A stretch of 64,000 bases of DNA, taken from assembly GCF_014196525.1 (NCBI RefSeq), contig NZ_JACIDX010000001.1:1-64000 (forward strand). The letters are read 5' to 3'. Every line of letters starts with the position of its first letter. Position 1 is the stretch's first letter. The notes below the pieces were generated by a model. The model was not told where the DNA came from. It made no database searches and was given only the letters and a program-made list of their open reading frames with translations. Shown here one piece after another: positions 7,586 through 16,844 of the stretch. This DNA comes from Novosphingobium sediminicola (GTDB taxonomy: Bacteria; Pseudomonadota; Alphaproteobacteria; Sphingomonadales; Sphingomonadaceae). Made by a program: the position numbers and the translations under genes.

Positions 7586-8695
7586 ATGACGGTCCTGTTT
7601 CGGGCAACGGGCGATATTGGCCCGAACCGCCCCAACCCCGCGCAATGTTTCGCCCCCTCCGCCCCGCTGCTGCAAGAGGCCGACATCACCTTTGGCCAAT
7701 TGGAATGCGTGATTTCCGAAAGGGGCTTTCGCCTGCCCCAGGTGCGCCACACCCATCGCGCCATCCCCGCCGCCGCGCAGGCGATGGCCGAGGCGGGCTA
7801 TGATGTGATCTCCTTTGCGGGCAATCACTGTATGGATTGGGGACCCGAAGGGCTGAATGACACGCTGGTCCATCTGGGCGCGGCGGGCTTGGACGTGGTG
7901 GGCGTGGGGCAGAATATCGCCGAGGCGCGCCGCCCCGTCATCCGCGAGGTAAACGGCGTGCGGGTGGCGTTCTTGGCGGCCTGCTCGATCCTGCCACCCG
8001 GCTTCTGGGCCGAGGAGCGCCGCGCCGGATGCGTGCCCATGCGCGCCCACACGCTGTATGAACAGATCGAGATCGACCAGCCCGGCACCCCTGCCCGCAT
8101 CCACACCTATGCCCATGCCGATGATCTGGCCGCTTTCCTTGCCGATGTGCGCAGCGCGCGGGCGCAGGCCGATGTGGTGGTGGCCTCGCTGCATTGGGGC
8201 ATCCATTTCGTGCCCGCCACGATTGCCGACTATCAGTTCGAGGTGGGCCGCGCCGTGATCGACGCCGGGGCCGATATCATCCTTGGGCACCATGCCCATA
8301 TCCTGAAAGGCGTGGACATCTATCGCGGGCGTCCGATCTTCTACAGTCTGGGCAATTTCGCCATCGACCTGCCGATGACGCGCGAACATGCGCAATCCAA
8401 GGGGTTCAAGGAAATCCAGAAACTGGCCCCGGAATGGGAGCCCAATTTCGAGAGCATGTATAATTTCCCGCCTGACAGCCGCATGACCCTGATCGTGGAA
8501 TGCGACCTGACGCGCGAGGGCATCGCCCGCACCGCCTTTCGCCCCGCCTTCATCAATGACGATGCGCAGGCCGAGCCGCTGTCCGCCAGCGATCCGCGCT
8601 TTGCAAAGGTGCTGGCCTATATGCGCTGGTGCAATGAAGAAGCAGGACTGAACGCCACCTATGAGGCGCAGGGCGACACCATCGTTCTCATCTGA
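7586..8695 (+). CDS. CapA family metallophosphatase-like protein
   Basis: This is a 369-residue member of the CapA/PgsA family, related to proteins needed for poly-gamma-glutamate capsule synthesis or export. Metallophosphatase-type motifs are visible: TGDIG near residue 8, GNHCMDWG near 75, LHWG near 204 and GHHAHI near 231. No signal peptide or membrane anchor is seen, unlike capsule CapA, so a cytoplasmic phosphoesterase role is possible. No other capsule genes are near. It is probably in an operon with the membrane protein upstream. Confidence 0.8.
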   Translation: MTVLFRATGDIGPNRPNPAQCFAPSAPLLQEADITFGQLECVISERGFRLPQVRHTHRAIPAAAQAMAEAGYDVISFAGNHCMDWGPEGLNDTLVHLGAAGLDVVGVGQNIAEARRPVIREVNGVRVAFLAACSILPPGFWAEERRAGCVPMRAHTLYEQIEIDQPGTPARIHTYAHADDLAAFLADVRSARAQADVVVASLHWGIHFVPATIADYQFEVGRAVIDAGADIILGHHAHILKGVDIYRGRPIFYSLGNFAIDLPMTREHAQSKGFKEIQKLAPEWEPNFESMYNFPPDSRMTLIVECDLTREGIARTAFRPAFINDDAQAEPLSASDPRFAKVLAYMRWCNEEAGLNATYEAQGDTIVLI

Positions 8696-8882
8696 ACAAG
8701 GCGCGACAAACCTGTCACCGCGTTCATGCAAGCTCTGCTTCTATCCATATTACAAAGAATGTTTTACGCAGAAAGACGATAGAATGCGGGACAAATAGCC
8801 AAAAAATGCGGCAAAAATGTCACCTTGTACGCCTTTTTCCGCTTGCGGCCTGATTCCTTGGTTACAATCCATGTTTTGTTGG

Positions 8883-8943
8883 TTGTCCTGCGGGACAATC
8901 GGGGTCTAGGGAAGATCCCGGTCGCCTGTCGCCCCCCGACAGG
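8883..8943 (+). promoter_or_regulatory. Structured leader upstream of TonB receptor
   Basis: Two perfect hairpins lie in the 110 bases before the receptor gene: 8883-8888 with 8893-8898 (6 bp, 4-base loop) and 8925-8931 with 8937-8943 (7 bp, five-C loop). A weaker GGGTC/GATCCC pairing lies between them. It matches no riboswitch that I can recognise. The rest of the 296-base gap from 8696 holds no gene. Confidence 0.35.
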
Positions 8944-8991
8944 TGATCGAAAAAACATAAATTTCTTCGCCAAGTGAATGAGGACATTCCT

Positions 8992-11364
8992 ATGACCCAC
9001 TTCCGCCAAGCCCTTCTGGCTGGCGTCGGCTCCGCATTGGCGGTGGCCGTCAGCACCCCCGCATGGGCCGCAGACCAGAACAACGGCGACATCGTCGTGA
9101 CCGGCACCCGCGCCCAGAACCGCACCAAGCTGGACTCCGTCGCCCCCGTCGACGTCCTGTCGCTTGACAGCCTCTCGCGTCAGGGTTCGACCGAACTGGG
9201 CGCTTCGCTGGCCGCTGTCGCGCCCTCGATCGACTTTCCCCGCCCTGCGGGCACCGACGGCACGGACTCGATCCGCCCCGCCACGCTGCGCGGCCTCTCG
9301 CCCGACCAGACGCTGGTGCTGATCAACGGCGTGCGCGGTCATGCTTCGGCGCTGCTCAACGTCAATGGCTCGGTGGGTCGCGGTTCGGCCGCGGTTGACC
9401 TCAACACCATCCCCACCCTCGCCCTGTCGCAAGTCGAAGTGCTGCGCGACGGCGCCTCGGCCCAGTATGGCTCGGACGCCATCGCGGGCGTGATGAACCT
9501 GCGCCTGCGCGAAGCCAGCCATGGCGGCGGCGCAACCGCGTCCTATGGCCAGTATGACACGCAGTTCAACGGCGCGCGTTCCTCGCGTCACATCTCGGAT
9601 GGCGGCACGCTGACGCTGGGCGCATGGCAGGGCTTCAAGCTGGGCAACAATGGCGGCTTCCTGACCGTCACGGGCGAATATCTCGACCGCAACCTGACCG
9701 GCCGTTCGGACCTCGACACGCGCTACAGCCCCAACACCGTGCGTTCGCGCATCGGCGATCCCAAGGTTCTGCAGGGCACCGGTTATGTCAACGCCGCGCT
9801 GCCGATCGGCGACACCAACTGGACCGCGTTTGCCTTTGGCGGCTATCAGTTCCGCGACAGCACCAGCTCGGCCTTTGCGCGTGAGCCCAGCAACGCGAAC
9901 AACGTTCTGGCGATCTATCCCGACGGCTTCCTGCCCCAGATCAAGGTTCTGTCCAAGGACCTGACGATCACGGCGGGCGTGCGCGGCCAGATGGGCGAAT
10001 GGAACGCGACGATCAAGGCTTCCTATGGCCGCAACCGTCTGGACTATCGCACCCAGAACTCGCTGAACTCGACCTATGGCGCGGCTTCGCAGACCAGCTT
10101 CTATGACGGCGCGCTGATCTATGATCAGGCTCTGGGCGGCATGGACCTGTCCAAGCTCTACAAGCTGGGCGGGACGGATCTGAACGTGGCGTGGGGCGTG
10201 GAAGTGCGCCGCGAAGGCTATCGCATCATCGCGGGTGAGCCGACCTCGTACAACCGCGCAGCAGGCGCATCCAGCAGCCTGACCAGCGGCGCGCAGGGCT
10301 TCATCGGCTTCCAGGCGGGCAATGCCCTGAAGGCAAGCCGCATCAGCAATGCGATCTATCTTGACCTCGAAGCCAAGCTGCCCAGCATCTTCACCTTTGG
10401 CGGTGCGGTGCGCGGCGAGCACTATTCCGACTTTGGCGACATCGCCACCGGCAAGTTCTCGGCCCGCGCCGATCTGGCCGACTGGTTCGCGCTTCGCGGC
10501 ACGGTTTCGACCGGCTTTCGCGCTCCTTCGCTGCAACAGCAGTATTTCACCTCGACCGCTTCGGTCCTGACCACCACGGGCACGCCCCCGGTCTCGACCA
10601 TCGTGGAAACCGGCACCTTCCCGTCGAGCAGCGCGATTGCCCGCTCGCTGGGCGGTCAGGCTCTGCGTCCGGAAAAGTCGGTGAACTATTCGGCGGGCGC
10701 GGTGTTCCGCAAGGGCGGGTTTGACCTGACCATCGACGGTTACATCATCAAGATCCGCGACCAGCTTGGCCTGTCGGAAAACATCACCCTGTCGGCTGCC
10801 GATCAGGTGACTTATGCGGTTCAGGCCGCCCGCTTCTTCATCAACGGTCTGCACACCACGACCAAGGGTGTGGACATCGTGGGCCATTACAAGCTGCGCA
10901 CCGCTTCGGTGGGTACGTTTGACCTGACGGCGGCTGCCAACATCAACAAGATCACCGTTGACAGCTATCCCACCTCGTCCACGGCCACGCTGTTTGCGCG
11001 CCAGCGCATCCTGACGATCACCGAAGGCACGCCGGGCGAAAAGCTCGTCGGTTCGGTCGACTGGTCGTTTGACAAGCTGGGCGCGACGGCCCGTGCGTCC
11101 TACTATGGCAATGTGATCCAGCCCGCTTCGACGGCCGCTGGCGACCTGAGCACCGGCCGCAAGACGATCATCGATCTGGAAGCGCGCTATAAGCTGATTG
11201 AAAAGGCCACCTTGTCGATCGGTGCGAACAATGTGTTCGACATCTATCCGACCAAGACGCCTGCCAATCTGCTGGCCACCAATGGCGGCGTGGCGTTCCC
11301 CTACTATGCGCCGTGGGGCTTCAACGGTCGCTATCTCTATGCAAGGCTGAGCCTGAACTGGTAA
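8992..11364 (+). CDS. TonB-dependent outer-membrane receptor
   Basis: This is a 790-residue TonB-gated outer-membrane transporter. A signal peptide (about residues 1-26, ending PAWAA) precedes a TonB-box-like DIVVTGTR, a plug domain (about 45-165, with LVLINGVRGH and EVLRDGASAQYGSDAIAGV) and a beta-barrel ending in aromatic Trp. The ATG at 8992 follows a GAGGA site. The ligand is not evident; the plug resembles receptors for organic substrates rather than classic siderophore receptors. It is flanked by a structured leader and a strong terminator, so it is transcribed alone. Confidence 0.92.
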   Translation: MTHFRQALLAGVGSALAVAVSTPAWAADQNNGDIVVTGTRAQNRTKLDSVAPVDVLSLDSLSRQGSTELGASLAAVAPSIDFPRPAGTDGTDSIRPATLRGLSPDQTLVLINGVRGHASALLNVNGSVGRGSAAVDLNTIPTLALSQVEVLRDGASAQYGSDAIAGVMNLRLREASHGGGATASYGQYDTQFNGARSSRHISDGGTLTLGAWQGFKLGNNGGFLTVTGEYLDRNLTGRSDLDTRYSPNTVRSRIGDPKVLQGTGYVNAALPIGDTNWTAFAFGGYQFRDSTSSAFAREPSNANNVLAIYPDGFLPQIKVLSKDLTITAGVRGQMGEWNATIKASYGRNRLDYRTQNSLNSTYGAASQTSFYDGALIYDQALGGMDLSKLYKLGGTDLNVAWGVEVRREGYRIIAGEPTSYNRAAGASSSLTSGAQGFIGFQAGNALKASRISNAIYLDLEAKLPSIFTFGGAVRGEHYSDFGDIATGKFSARADLADWFALRGTVSTGFRAPSLQQQYFTSTASVLTTTGTPPVSTIVETGTFPSSSAIARSLGGQALRPEKSVNYSAGAVFRKGGFDLTIDGYIIKIRDQLGLSENITLSAADQVTYAVQAARFFINGLHTTTKGVDIVGHYKLRTASVGTFDLTAAANINKITVDSYPTSSTATLFARQRILTITEGTPGEKLVGSVDWSFDKLGATARASYYGNVIQPASTAAGDLSTGRKTIIDLEARYKLIEKATLSIGANNVFDIYPTKTPANLLATNGGVAFPYYAPWGFNGRYLYARLSLNW

Positions 11365-11377
11365 TCAGCGGTCAGGG

Positions 11378-11410
11378 AAGCGCCCCGCCCAACCGGCGGG
11401 GCGCTTTTTT
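11378..11410 (+). terminator. Intrinsic terminator of TonB receptor gene
   Basis: A 12-bp GC-rich stem (11378-11389 with 11395-11406) is followed by a run of T to 11410. Confidence 0.9.
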
Positions 11411-11489
11411 GTGCCCGCACCATACGATCCATAAAAAACGGGCCCGGCATCGCTGCCAGACCCGACGGACAGGCTAAATTGTAAAGCGC

Positions 11490-12131
11490 TCAGCCCTGAT
11501 AGGCCCTTTCGCGCAGCGGCCTTTCACTCGGCTCGACCTCCAGCACCACTTCGCGAAAGCCCCGGTCGCCCATTTCGACCGCCAGCACCCATGCCGAAAA
11601 GCCCGAACCCCCGCCATAGACCGCCTCGCGCAGCCAGCAGTCATGGCCGATATAGCCGATCACCCGGCCATAGCGATCCACCGCTGCAATGGCTGAGGGA
11701 TCATGCGGATTGCCCGGTTCAAGCTGCAGCGTGATCGGCATGCCCTCGGTCAGGCTGTTGACCGCCTCGCGATGCTGATCCTCGCCCACCAGACCGATCA
11801 TATAAGCATTGGGATTGCCGATGCTGGGCACCATGCCCAGATTGGGCTTGTCGCCGGGCAGCACTTCCTCTTCCTCGTCATCATCGAAGACAGAGCCGCG
11901 CAGGAATTCTTCCGAAATAGTGGCGGGAGCAGGCGTGGGCGCATAAACGGGCGCGGGCGGGGTCATTTCAAAGGCGGCCACCGGCGCGCCCCGGGCTTCC
12001 ACCGGAGCGGTTTCGGCGGCGGGCGCATCATAAGCGGGCGTTTCGGGCGCGATCGTCTTGCCCGGTTCCATGGGCTGGCCTTGCGCCATGCGAACCATGT
12101 TGCCGAAAAAACGCTTCAAGAAACTGAACAT
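11490..12131 (-). CDS. HIRAN domain protein
   Basis: This is a 213-residue protein with a C-terminal HIRAN domain (about residues 105-195; NPHDPSAIAAV followed by VIGYIG). HIRAN domains bind 3' single-stranded DNA ends when fused to helicases or nucleases; here the domain stands alone. The N-terminus has a short hydrophobic stretch (MFSFLKRFF), an Ala/Pro-rich linker and an acidic DDDEEEE patch near 83-89. The function of stand-alone HIRAN proteins is unclear. The 12132-12423 gap to the next gene holds nothing that I can support. Confidence 0.75.
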   Translation of the reverse strand: MFSFLKRFFGNMVRMAQGQPMEPGKTIAPETPAYDAPAAETAPVEARGAPVAAFEMTPPAPVYAPTPAPATISEEFLRGSVFDDDEEEEVLPGDKPNLGMVPSIGNPNAYMIGLVGEDQHREAVNSLTEGMPITLQLEPGNPHDPSAIAAVDRYGRVIGYIGHDCWLREAVYGGGSGFSAWVLAVEMGDRGFREVVLEVEPSERPLRERAYQG

Positions 12132-12423
12132 GCTGATCCCTTTGCCTTCACACGATGGCGAGCGCGGCGTTTATCCGCCGCCGCAAACTCCATCGCCGCA
12201 ATCCCATTCAGACGCGCGCCTAAGGCCATAAGGGCCATCAAGGCAAGGTAAACTATGCATATACGCGGTATCGCCCGCGACCATAGCGGGACTTTGCAAA
12301 ATGCAATGAGCCTGCCTTGAGCGATGCGGCGAAGACAGAACCAAACCCTGATGACCTTGCCTTAACCGTGCGATAACCAAGTTGTTCTATCGGCAGTTCG
12401 GTAAATTGTCGCATGGTAGGGAA

Positions 12424-13704
12424 ATGGGCGCGCATACTATAGGCATCGCATCGTCGGCTTCGGCCCGGTCGATGTTCGACATTGCTTTCGAAGTTGCCGC
12501 GATCGGCATGGCGCTGGTCGATCCGGACGGTCGCCTGCTGGCGGTGAACAGCGCCTTTGCCCGGATGCTGGGCTATGATCAGGCCGAGATCACCGATGTC
12601 GATTTCCGCGCGATCACCCATCCCGAAGATATCGACGCCGATGAGGCGCAATTCCGCCGCGTTCTGGCCGGCGAAATCGACACATACAGCATGGAAAAGC
12701 GCTATTACCGCAAGGATCGCAGCATCGCCTATGGTGTGCTGAGCGTGGCGACGATGCGCGACGGGGATGGCAAGGCGCAGCTCTTCGTTTCGCAGATCGT
12801 CGATATCAGCGAGCGTAAACTGGCCGAACATGCGCTGGCCCGGGCCAATGCCAAGCTCTCGCTGGCCATGGGGATGATGGATTGCGGGATCTGGCAATAT
12901 GACATTGCCACGCGCCGCTTTACCCCTTCGCCGCATTTCATCCAACTGGTGGGCGGCCATCAGGCCACAGCGCAGAACTATTACAAACTCGCCAGTCTGG
13001 TCGATGCATCAGACCGCCGCGCGGCCAGCCTGCGGCCCCTGCTGTCGGGCGCGGTGGATCGCAGCGTCACCGAATATCGCATCCGCATCCATGATGGCTC
13101 GGTGCGCTGGTTCCGTTGCCACCGGCAAATGCTGCTGGACGATAATGGCCGCCCCGAACAGGTGATCGGCAGCGTGATCGACATCACTGAAGAACGCGCG
13201 CAGGTCGTGCATCTGGAGAAGAAGGCATCGACCGATGCCTTGACCGGATTGCTGAACCGGCGCGGCATGAAGCGCTATGTCAAAACCATTCCGGCGGCAG
13301 ATCTGAGCACGGTCGGGATCATCATGCTCGATCTGGACCATTTCAAACAGGCCAATGACGCCTATGGCCATGCCGCGGGCGACGCCATTTTGGTGGAAGC
13401 CGCCGGGCGGCTGCGCCAATTGGTGCGCAACAATGATGCGGTGGTGCGCCTGGGCGGCGATGAATTCGCGGTCATCCTGCGCGACACCGATGGCGCCGAT
13501 GCGCGCCGCGCGGTGGACCGGGTGCTGCGCGCCATGATGGAAACCTACGGCTATCGCGGCCAGATCATCCGCATCGGCGCCAGCGCGGGTCTGGCCATCG
13601 GTTCAGAGCGCGACCACAGCGTGGGCGATATTGTCACCCGCGCCGATGCCGCGCTCTATCTTGCCAAACAACAGGGCCGCAATACCTGGAGATGGGCCGC
13701 CTGA
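12424..13704 (+). CDS. Diguanylate cyclase with two PAS domains
   Basis: This is a 426-residue cytoplasmic c-di-GMP synthase. Two PAS domains (about 17-130 and 145-265, the second ending in a PAC-like VIDITEE) precede a GGDEF domain. The active-site motif GGDEF is intact at 344-348, and the product-inhibition I-site RNND is at 335-338, so it should be active and feedback-inhibited. No membrane segment is seen. ATG at 12424 follows GGTAGGG closely; a TTG at 12382 or ATG at 12472 are alternatives. No ligand-binding residue for the PAS domains can be named. Confidence 0.9.
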   Translation: MGAHTIGIASSASARSMFDIAFEVAAIGMALVDPDGRLLAVNSAFARMLGYDQAEITDVDFRAITHPEDIDADEAQFRRVLAGEIDTYSMEKRYYRKDRSIAYGVLSVATMRDGDGKAQLFVSQIVDISERKLAEHALARANAKLSLAMGMMDCGIWQYDIATRRFTPSPHFIQLVGGHQATAQNYYKLASLVDASDRRAASLRPLLSGAVDRSVTEYRIRIHDGSVRWFRCHRQMLLDDNGRPEQVIGSVIDITEERAQVVHLEKKASTDALTGLLNRRGMKRYVKTIPAADLSTVGIIMLDLDHFKQANDAYGHAAGDAILVEAAGRLRQLVRNNDAVVRLGGDEFAVILRDTDGADARRAVDRVLRAMMETYGYRGQIIRIGASAGLAIGSERDHSVGDIVTRADAALYLAKQQGRNTWRWAA

Positions 13705-13714
13705 GGTTTTACCC

Positions 13715-16700
13715 TCAGGCCCGATCCGGGGTGGCGCTGACCAGCGTGACCTGACCCGGCTCGATGGGGTCATCATCGCCCGGCTCGCGCGGGGTGATCA
13801 GACGCGCCAGACGCGGACGCAGCCGCATTTCCAGACTGTCGATCAATTCATAGACCACCGGCACCATCACCAGCGAGAGCATGGTCGAGCTGATCAGCCC
13901 GCCGATGACCGCAATCGCCATGGGCTGACGAAAGGTAGAACCCTCGCCAAGGCCCAAAGCCGTGGGCAACATGCCCGCCGCCATGGCCACCGTGGTCATC
14001 ACGATGGGGCGCGCACGCTCGCGGCAGGCGTTCATGATCGCCTCGCGCTGGGGCTGACCCGCGCGCTCGTCCTCAATGGCGAATTCGACCAGCAGGATCG
14101 AATTCTTCGCCGCCAGACCCAGCAGCATCAGCATCCCGATCAGCACCGGCAGCGTGATGGCGATGCCCGTGACCTTGAGCGCCACAAAAGCCCCCAGCAT
14201 GGTCAAAGGCAGAGCCGAAAGGATCGTGATCGGCTTGAAGAAGCTGTGGAACAGCATCACCAGCACGAAATAGATCATCAAAATGCCCGAGGCCATCGCC
14301 CCCACGATCCCGCCGAACAGGTCGGCCATGGCCTCGCTGTCGCCGGTCTTGGCCTCATGCACGCCGGCCGGCAGGTGCTTCATCGCGTCCAGCTTGGACA
14401 CTTCATTCAGCGCTTGCCCGATGGTGGTGCCGTTCAGGTCAGCCTGAACCGAGACGCGGCGTTCGCGGTCATAGCGCTGGATCTGGCCCGGCCCGGAGGC
14501 AATCGACAATTCGGCCACCGTGCGCAAAGGCGTCATCTTACCATTGAGAGTGGGGACCTGAAGATTGCCGATCTGGTCCAGATCGACCCGCGCATCATGG
14601 GGCAGACGCACCCGGATCGACAGGCGTTGCTGGAGCGTCGAGAATTTGGCGACATTGGCGTCGATATCCCCAATCGTGGCGATCCGGGCCACCTGCGCAA
14701 TGGCTTGCGAGGACACATTCAGCCGCGCCGCCGCATCGGGCAGAGGGCGAATGATCAGTTCAGGCGCCGATGGCGGCGGCGCGGGGCGCGGGTCAAGCGT
14801 GGTCTTCATGCCCCGCATCTCGCGCAGCAGCGCCGCCTGAGCGCGCGCCAGCGCATCGCCGTCGCGGCCCGCCAGCACCACCTCGACGCCCGCCGCACCA
14901 AAGCCGCCCTGATTGTTCAGACGCACTTCGGGGATCTGGCGCAACAGGCCGGTGATCGAGCGCTGGAACGCATCGGTGGTCATCGACCGGTCATGGCGCA
15001 GCACCACGGTCAGCGTGCCGGTCTGCAGATCCGATCCGCTGCCGCCGCCGCCCGGCCCGCTGGTGGTGGTCGAACCGACCTGGGCAAAGACGCGCTGGAC
15101 ATCGGGCATCTTGCGCAGCCGCGCGGTCACATCGCGCACGGCATTGTCCATCGTGTCATGGGTGGCGCCCGCCGTCCCCTGCATCGAGAGGTAGAAATAG
15201 CCCGGATCGCCGGTCGGCTGGAAACCGATGGGGATGGTCGCGGCAATCGCCAGTGCGCCGACAAACACGCCGATGCCGATGCCCACCGTCGATTTGGGAT
15301 TGGCCAGCGCCCAGTCCAAAACCTTGGGATAGGCGCCGCGCAAACGGTGGGGCGGCTCGCTATGGGTCGAGGGTTTCAGGAAATAGGCCGCCATCAAGGG
15401 CGTTACGAAACGCGCCACCAGCAGCGAGAAGAAAACCGCCACCGCCACGGTCAACCCGAATTCGCGGAAGAACTGGCCCGATTGCCCGCCCATGAAAGAG
15501 ACCGGCGCAAAGACCACGATGATCGTCGCGGTCGTCGCCACCACTGCAAGGCCAATGGCATCGGCCCCGATCAGCGAGGCACGATAGGGCGAGGCCCCGC
15601 CCTCGATGCGCTTCTGGATATTCTCGATTTCCACAATGGCATCGTCGACCAGAATGCCGATCACCAAAGTCAGACCCAGCAGCGTGATGATATTCAGGCT
15701 GAAGCCGAACAGGATCATCGCGCCAAAGGTCGGCACCAGCGACAAGGGCATGGCCAGCGCGGCAATCACCGTGGCGCGCCAGTCGCGCAGGAACAGGAAC
15801 ACCACCAGCGCGGCCAGCAACATACCCTCGATCAGCACATGAACGGTGGCCTGATAGGAGGCGCGCGTATCGGCCACAGTCGAAACGACCTTGGTTATGG
15901 CTATACCTTTGTTTTCCGCGCTCAGCTTGGCAATCGCGCGGTCCACGCCGTCCTCGACCGAAACGTCGCTGGCGGCTGTGGTCTTGCTGACCTGAAAGGC
16001 GATGGCCGGGTGGCCGTCGAGGCGGGCAAAGCCGCGTTCTTCGGCATGGCTGTCGGTGATCGTGGCCAAATCGCCAAGGCGAACATATTGCGTGGCGCTG
16101 ATCGGAATGTTCAATTCGCGCAGGCGATCCACCGTGGCCGAGGAGCCCAGCACGCGGATCGTCTGTTCACGCCCACCCGCCTCGGCGCGGCCGCCGCTGT
16201 CATCGCGATGGAATTGCGCCAGAGCGGTGCTGATCGAGGAAGCCGTGACGCCATGGGCGGTCATCCGGTCAGGGTCGAGATTGACGTTGATTTCGCGCGC
16301 CACGCCGCCAATGCGCTTGACCTGCGCCACGCCGCGCTGGGCCTGCAAAGCGCGGGCGACAGTGTCATCGACAAACCATGACAGATCGACCGCGCTCATC
16401 CCCGGCGCGCTGACCGCATAGGTCAGGATCGGGGCCGAGGACATATCGACCCGCTGTACGCTGGGCGCATCAATGCCTTGGGGCAGGACGGGGCGGGTGC
16501 GCTCCACGGCGGTGCGCACATCTTCGACCGCCTTTTGCATGTCGGTGCCGATTTCAAACTCGGCGCTGGTGGAGGAGGAACCCAGCCGCACGCTCGATGT
16601 CGTATGGCGCAGGCCCGCAATGCCGGTCAGCGCGTCCTCGATGGGACGCGTGATCTGCTGCTCCATTTCGCTGGGCGCGGCGCCACTTTGCGTAACGGTG

Positions 16701-16840
16701 ACCGAAACCACCGGGAATTCGACATTGGGAAAGCGCTTGACCGGCAGCATCATGTAGGACGCAATGCCCGCCAGCGTCAGCGCGATCATGATGACGGCCA
16801 CGGGAATGGGGTGGCGGATCGCCCATGCGGAAATCTTCAT
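13715..16840 (-). CDS. RND multidrug efflux transporter, inner-membrane pump
   Basis: This is a 1041-residue AcrB/MexB-type proton antiporter that expels hydrophobic compounds through a periplasmic adaptor and outer-membrane channel. The first membrane segment is about residues 12-31; the proton-relay Asp-Asp pair appears in GILVDDAIVEIEN near residue 400, and the duplicated second half has the expected helices. It lies in the order outer-membrane factor, adaptor, pump, with four bases between adaptor and pump. The divergent two-component system probably regulates it. The substrate is unknown. Confidence 0.93.
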   Translation of the reverse strand: MKISAWAIRHPIPVAVIMIALTLAGIASYMMLPVKRFPNVEFPVVSVTVTQSGAAPSEMEQQITRPIEDALTGIAGLRHTTSSVRLGSSSTSAEFEIGTDMQKAVEDVRTAVERTRPVLPQGIDAPSVQRVDMSSAPILTYAVSAPGMSAVDLSWFVDDTVARALQAQRGVAQVKRIGGVAREINVNLDPDRMTAHGVTASSISTALAQFHRDDSGGRAEAGGREQTIRVLGSSATVDRLRELNIPISATQYVRLGDLATITDSHAEERGFARLDGHPAIAFQVSKTTAASDVSVEDGVDRAIAKLSAENKGIAITKVVSTVADTRASYQATVHVLIEGMLLAALVVFLFLRDWRATVIAALAMPLSLVPTFGAMILFGFSLNIITLLGLTLVIGILVDDAIVEIENIQKRIEGGASPYRASLIGADAIGLAVVATTATIIVVFAPVSFMGGQSGQFFREFGLTVAVAVFFSLLVARFVTPLMAAYFLKPSTHSEPPHRLRGAYPKVLDWALANPKSTVGIGIGVFVGALAIAATIPIGFQPTGDPGYFYLSMQGTAGATHDTMDNAVRDVTARLRKMPDVQRVFAQVGSTTTSGPGGGGSGSDLQTGTLTVVLRHDRSMTTDAFQRSITGLLRQIPEVRLNNQGGFGAAGVEVVLAGRDGDALARAQAALLREMRGMKTTLDPRPAPPPSAPELIIRPLPDAAARLNVSSQAIAQVARIATIGDIDANVAKFSTLQQRLSIRVRLPHDARVDLDQIGNLQVPTLNGKMTPLRTVAELSIASGPGQIQRYDRERRVSVQADLNGTTIGQALNEVSKLDAMKHLPAGVHEAKTGDSEAMADLFGGIVGAMASGILMIYFVLVMLFHSFFKPITILSALPLTMLGAFVALKVTGIAITLPVLIGMLMLLGLAAKNSILLVEFAIEDERAGQPQREAIMNACRERARPIVMTTVAMAAGMLPTALGLGEGSTFRQPMAIAVIGGLISSTMLSLVMVPVVYELIDSLEMRLRPRLARLITPREPGDDDPIEPGQVTLVSATPDRA

Positions 16841-16844
16841 GGAA

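Noticed and set aside
8883..8943. Cobalamin riboswitch upstream of the TonB receptor
   Set aside because: I found no B12-box or other conserved core element. Only simple hairpins are present.
8764..10887. A 707-codon open frame antisense to the TonB receptor gene
   Set aside because: It is a by-product of GC-rich codon bias. It has low-complexity composition and no recognisable domain, while the opposite strand encodes a clear receptor. The same applies to long antisense frames at 13631-16381, 22862-24874, 43023-44858 and 49633-51792.
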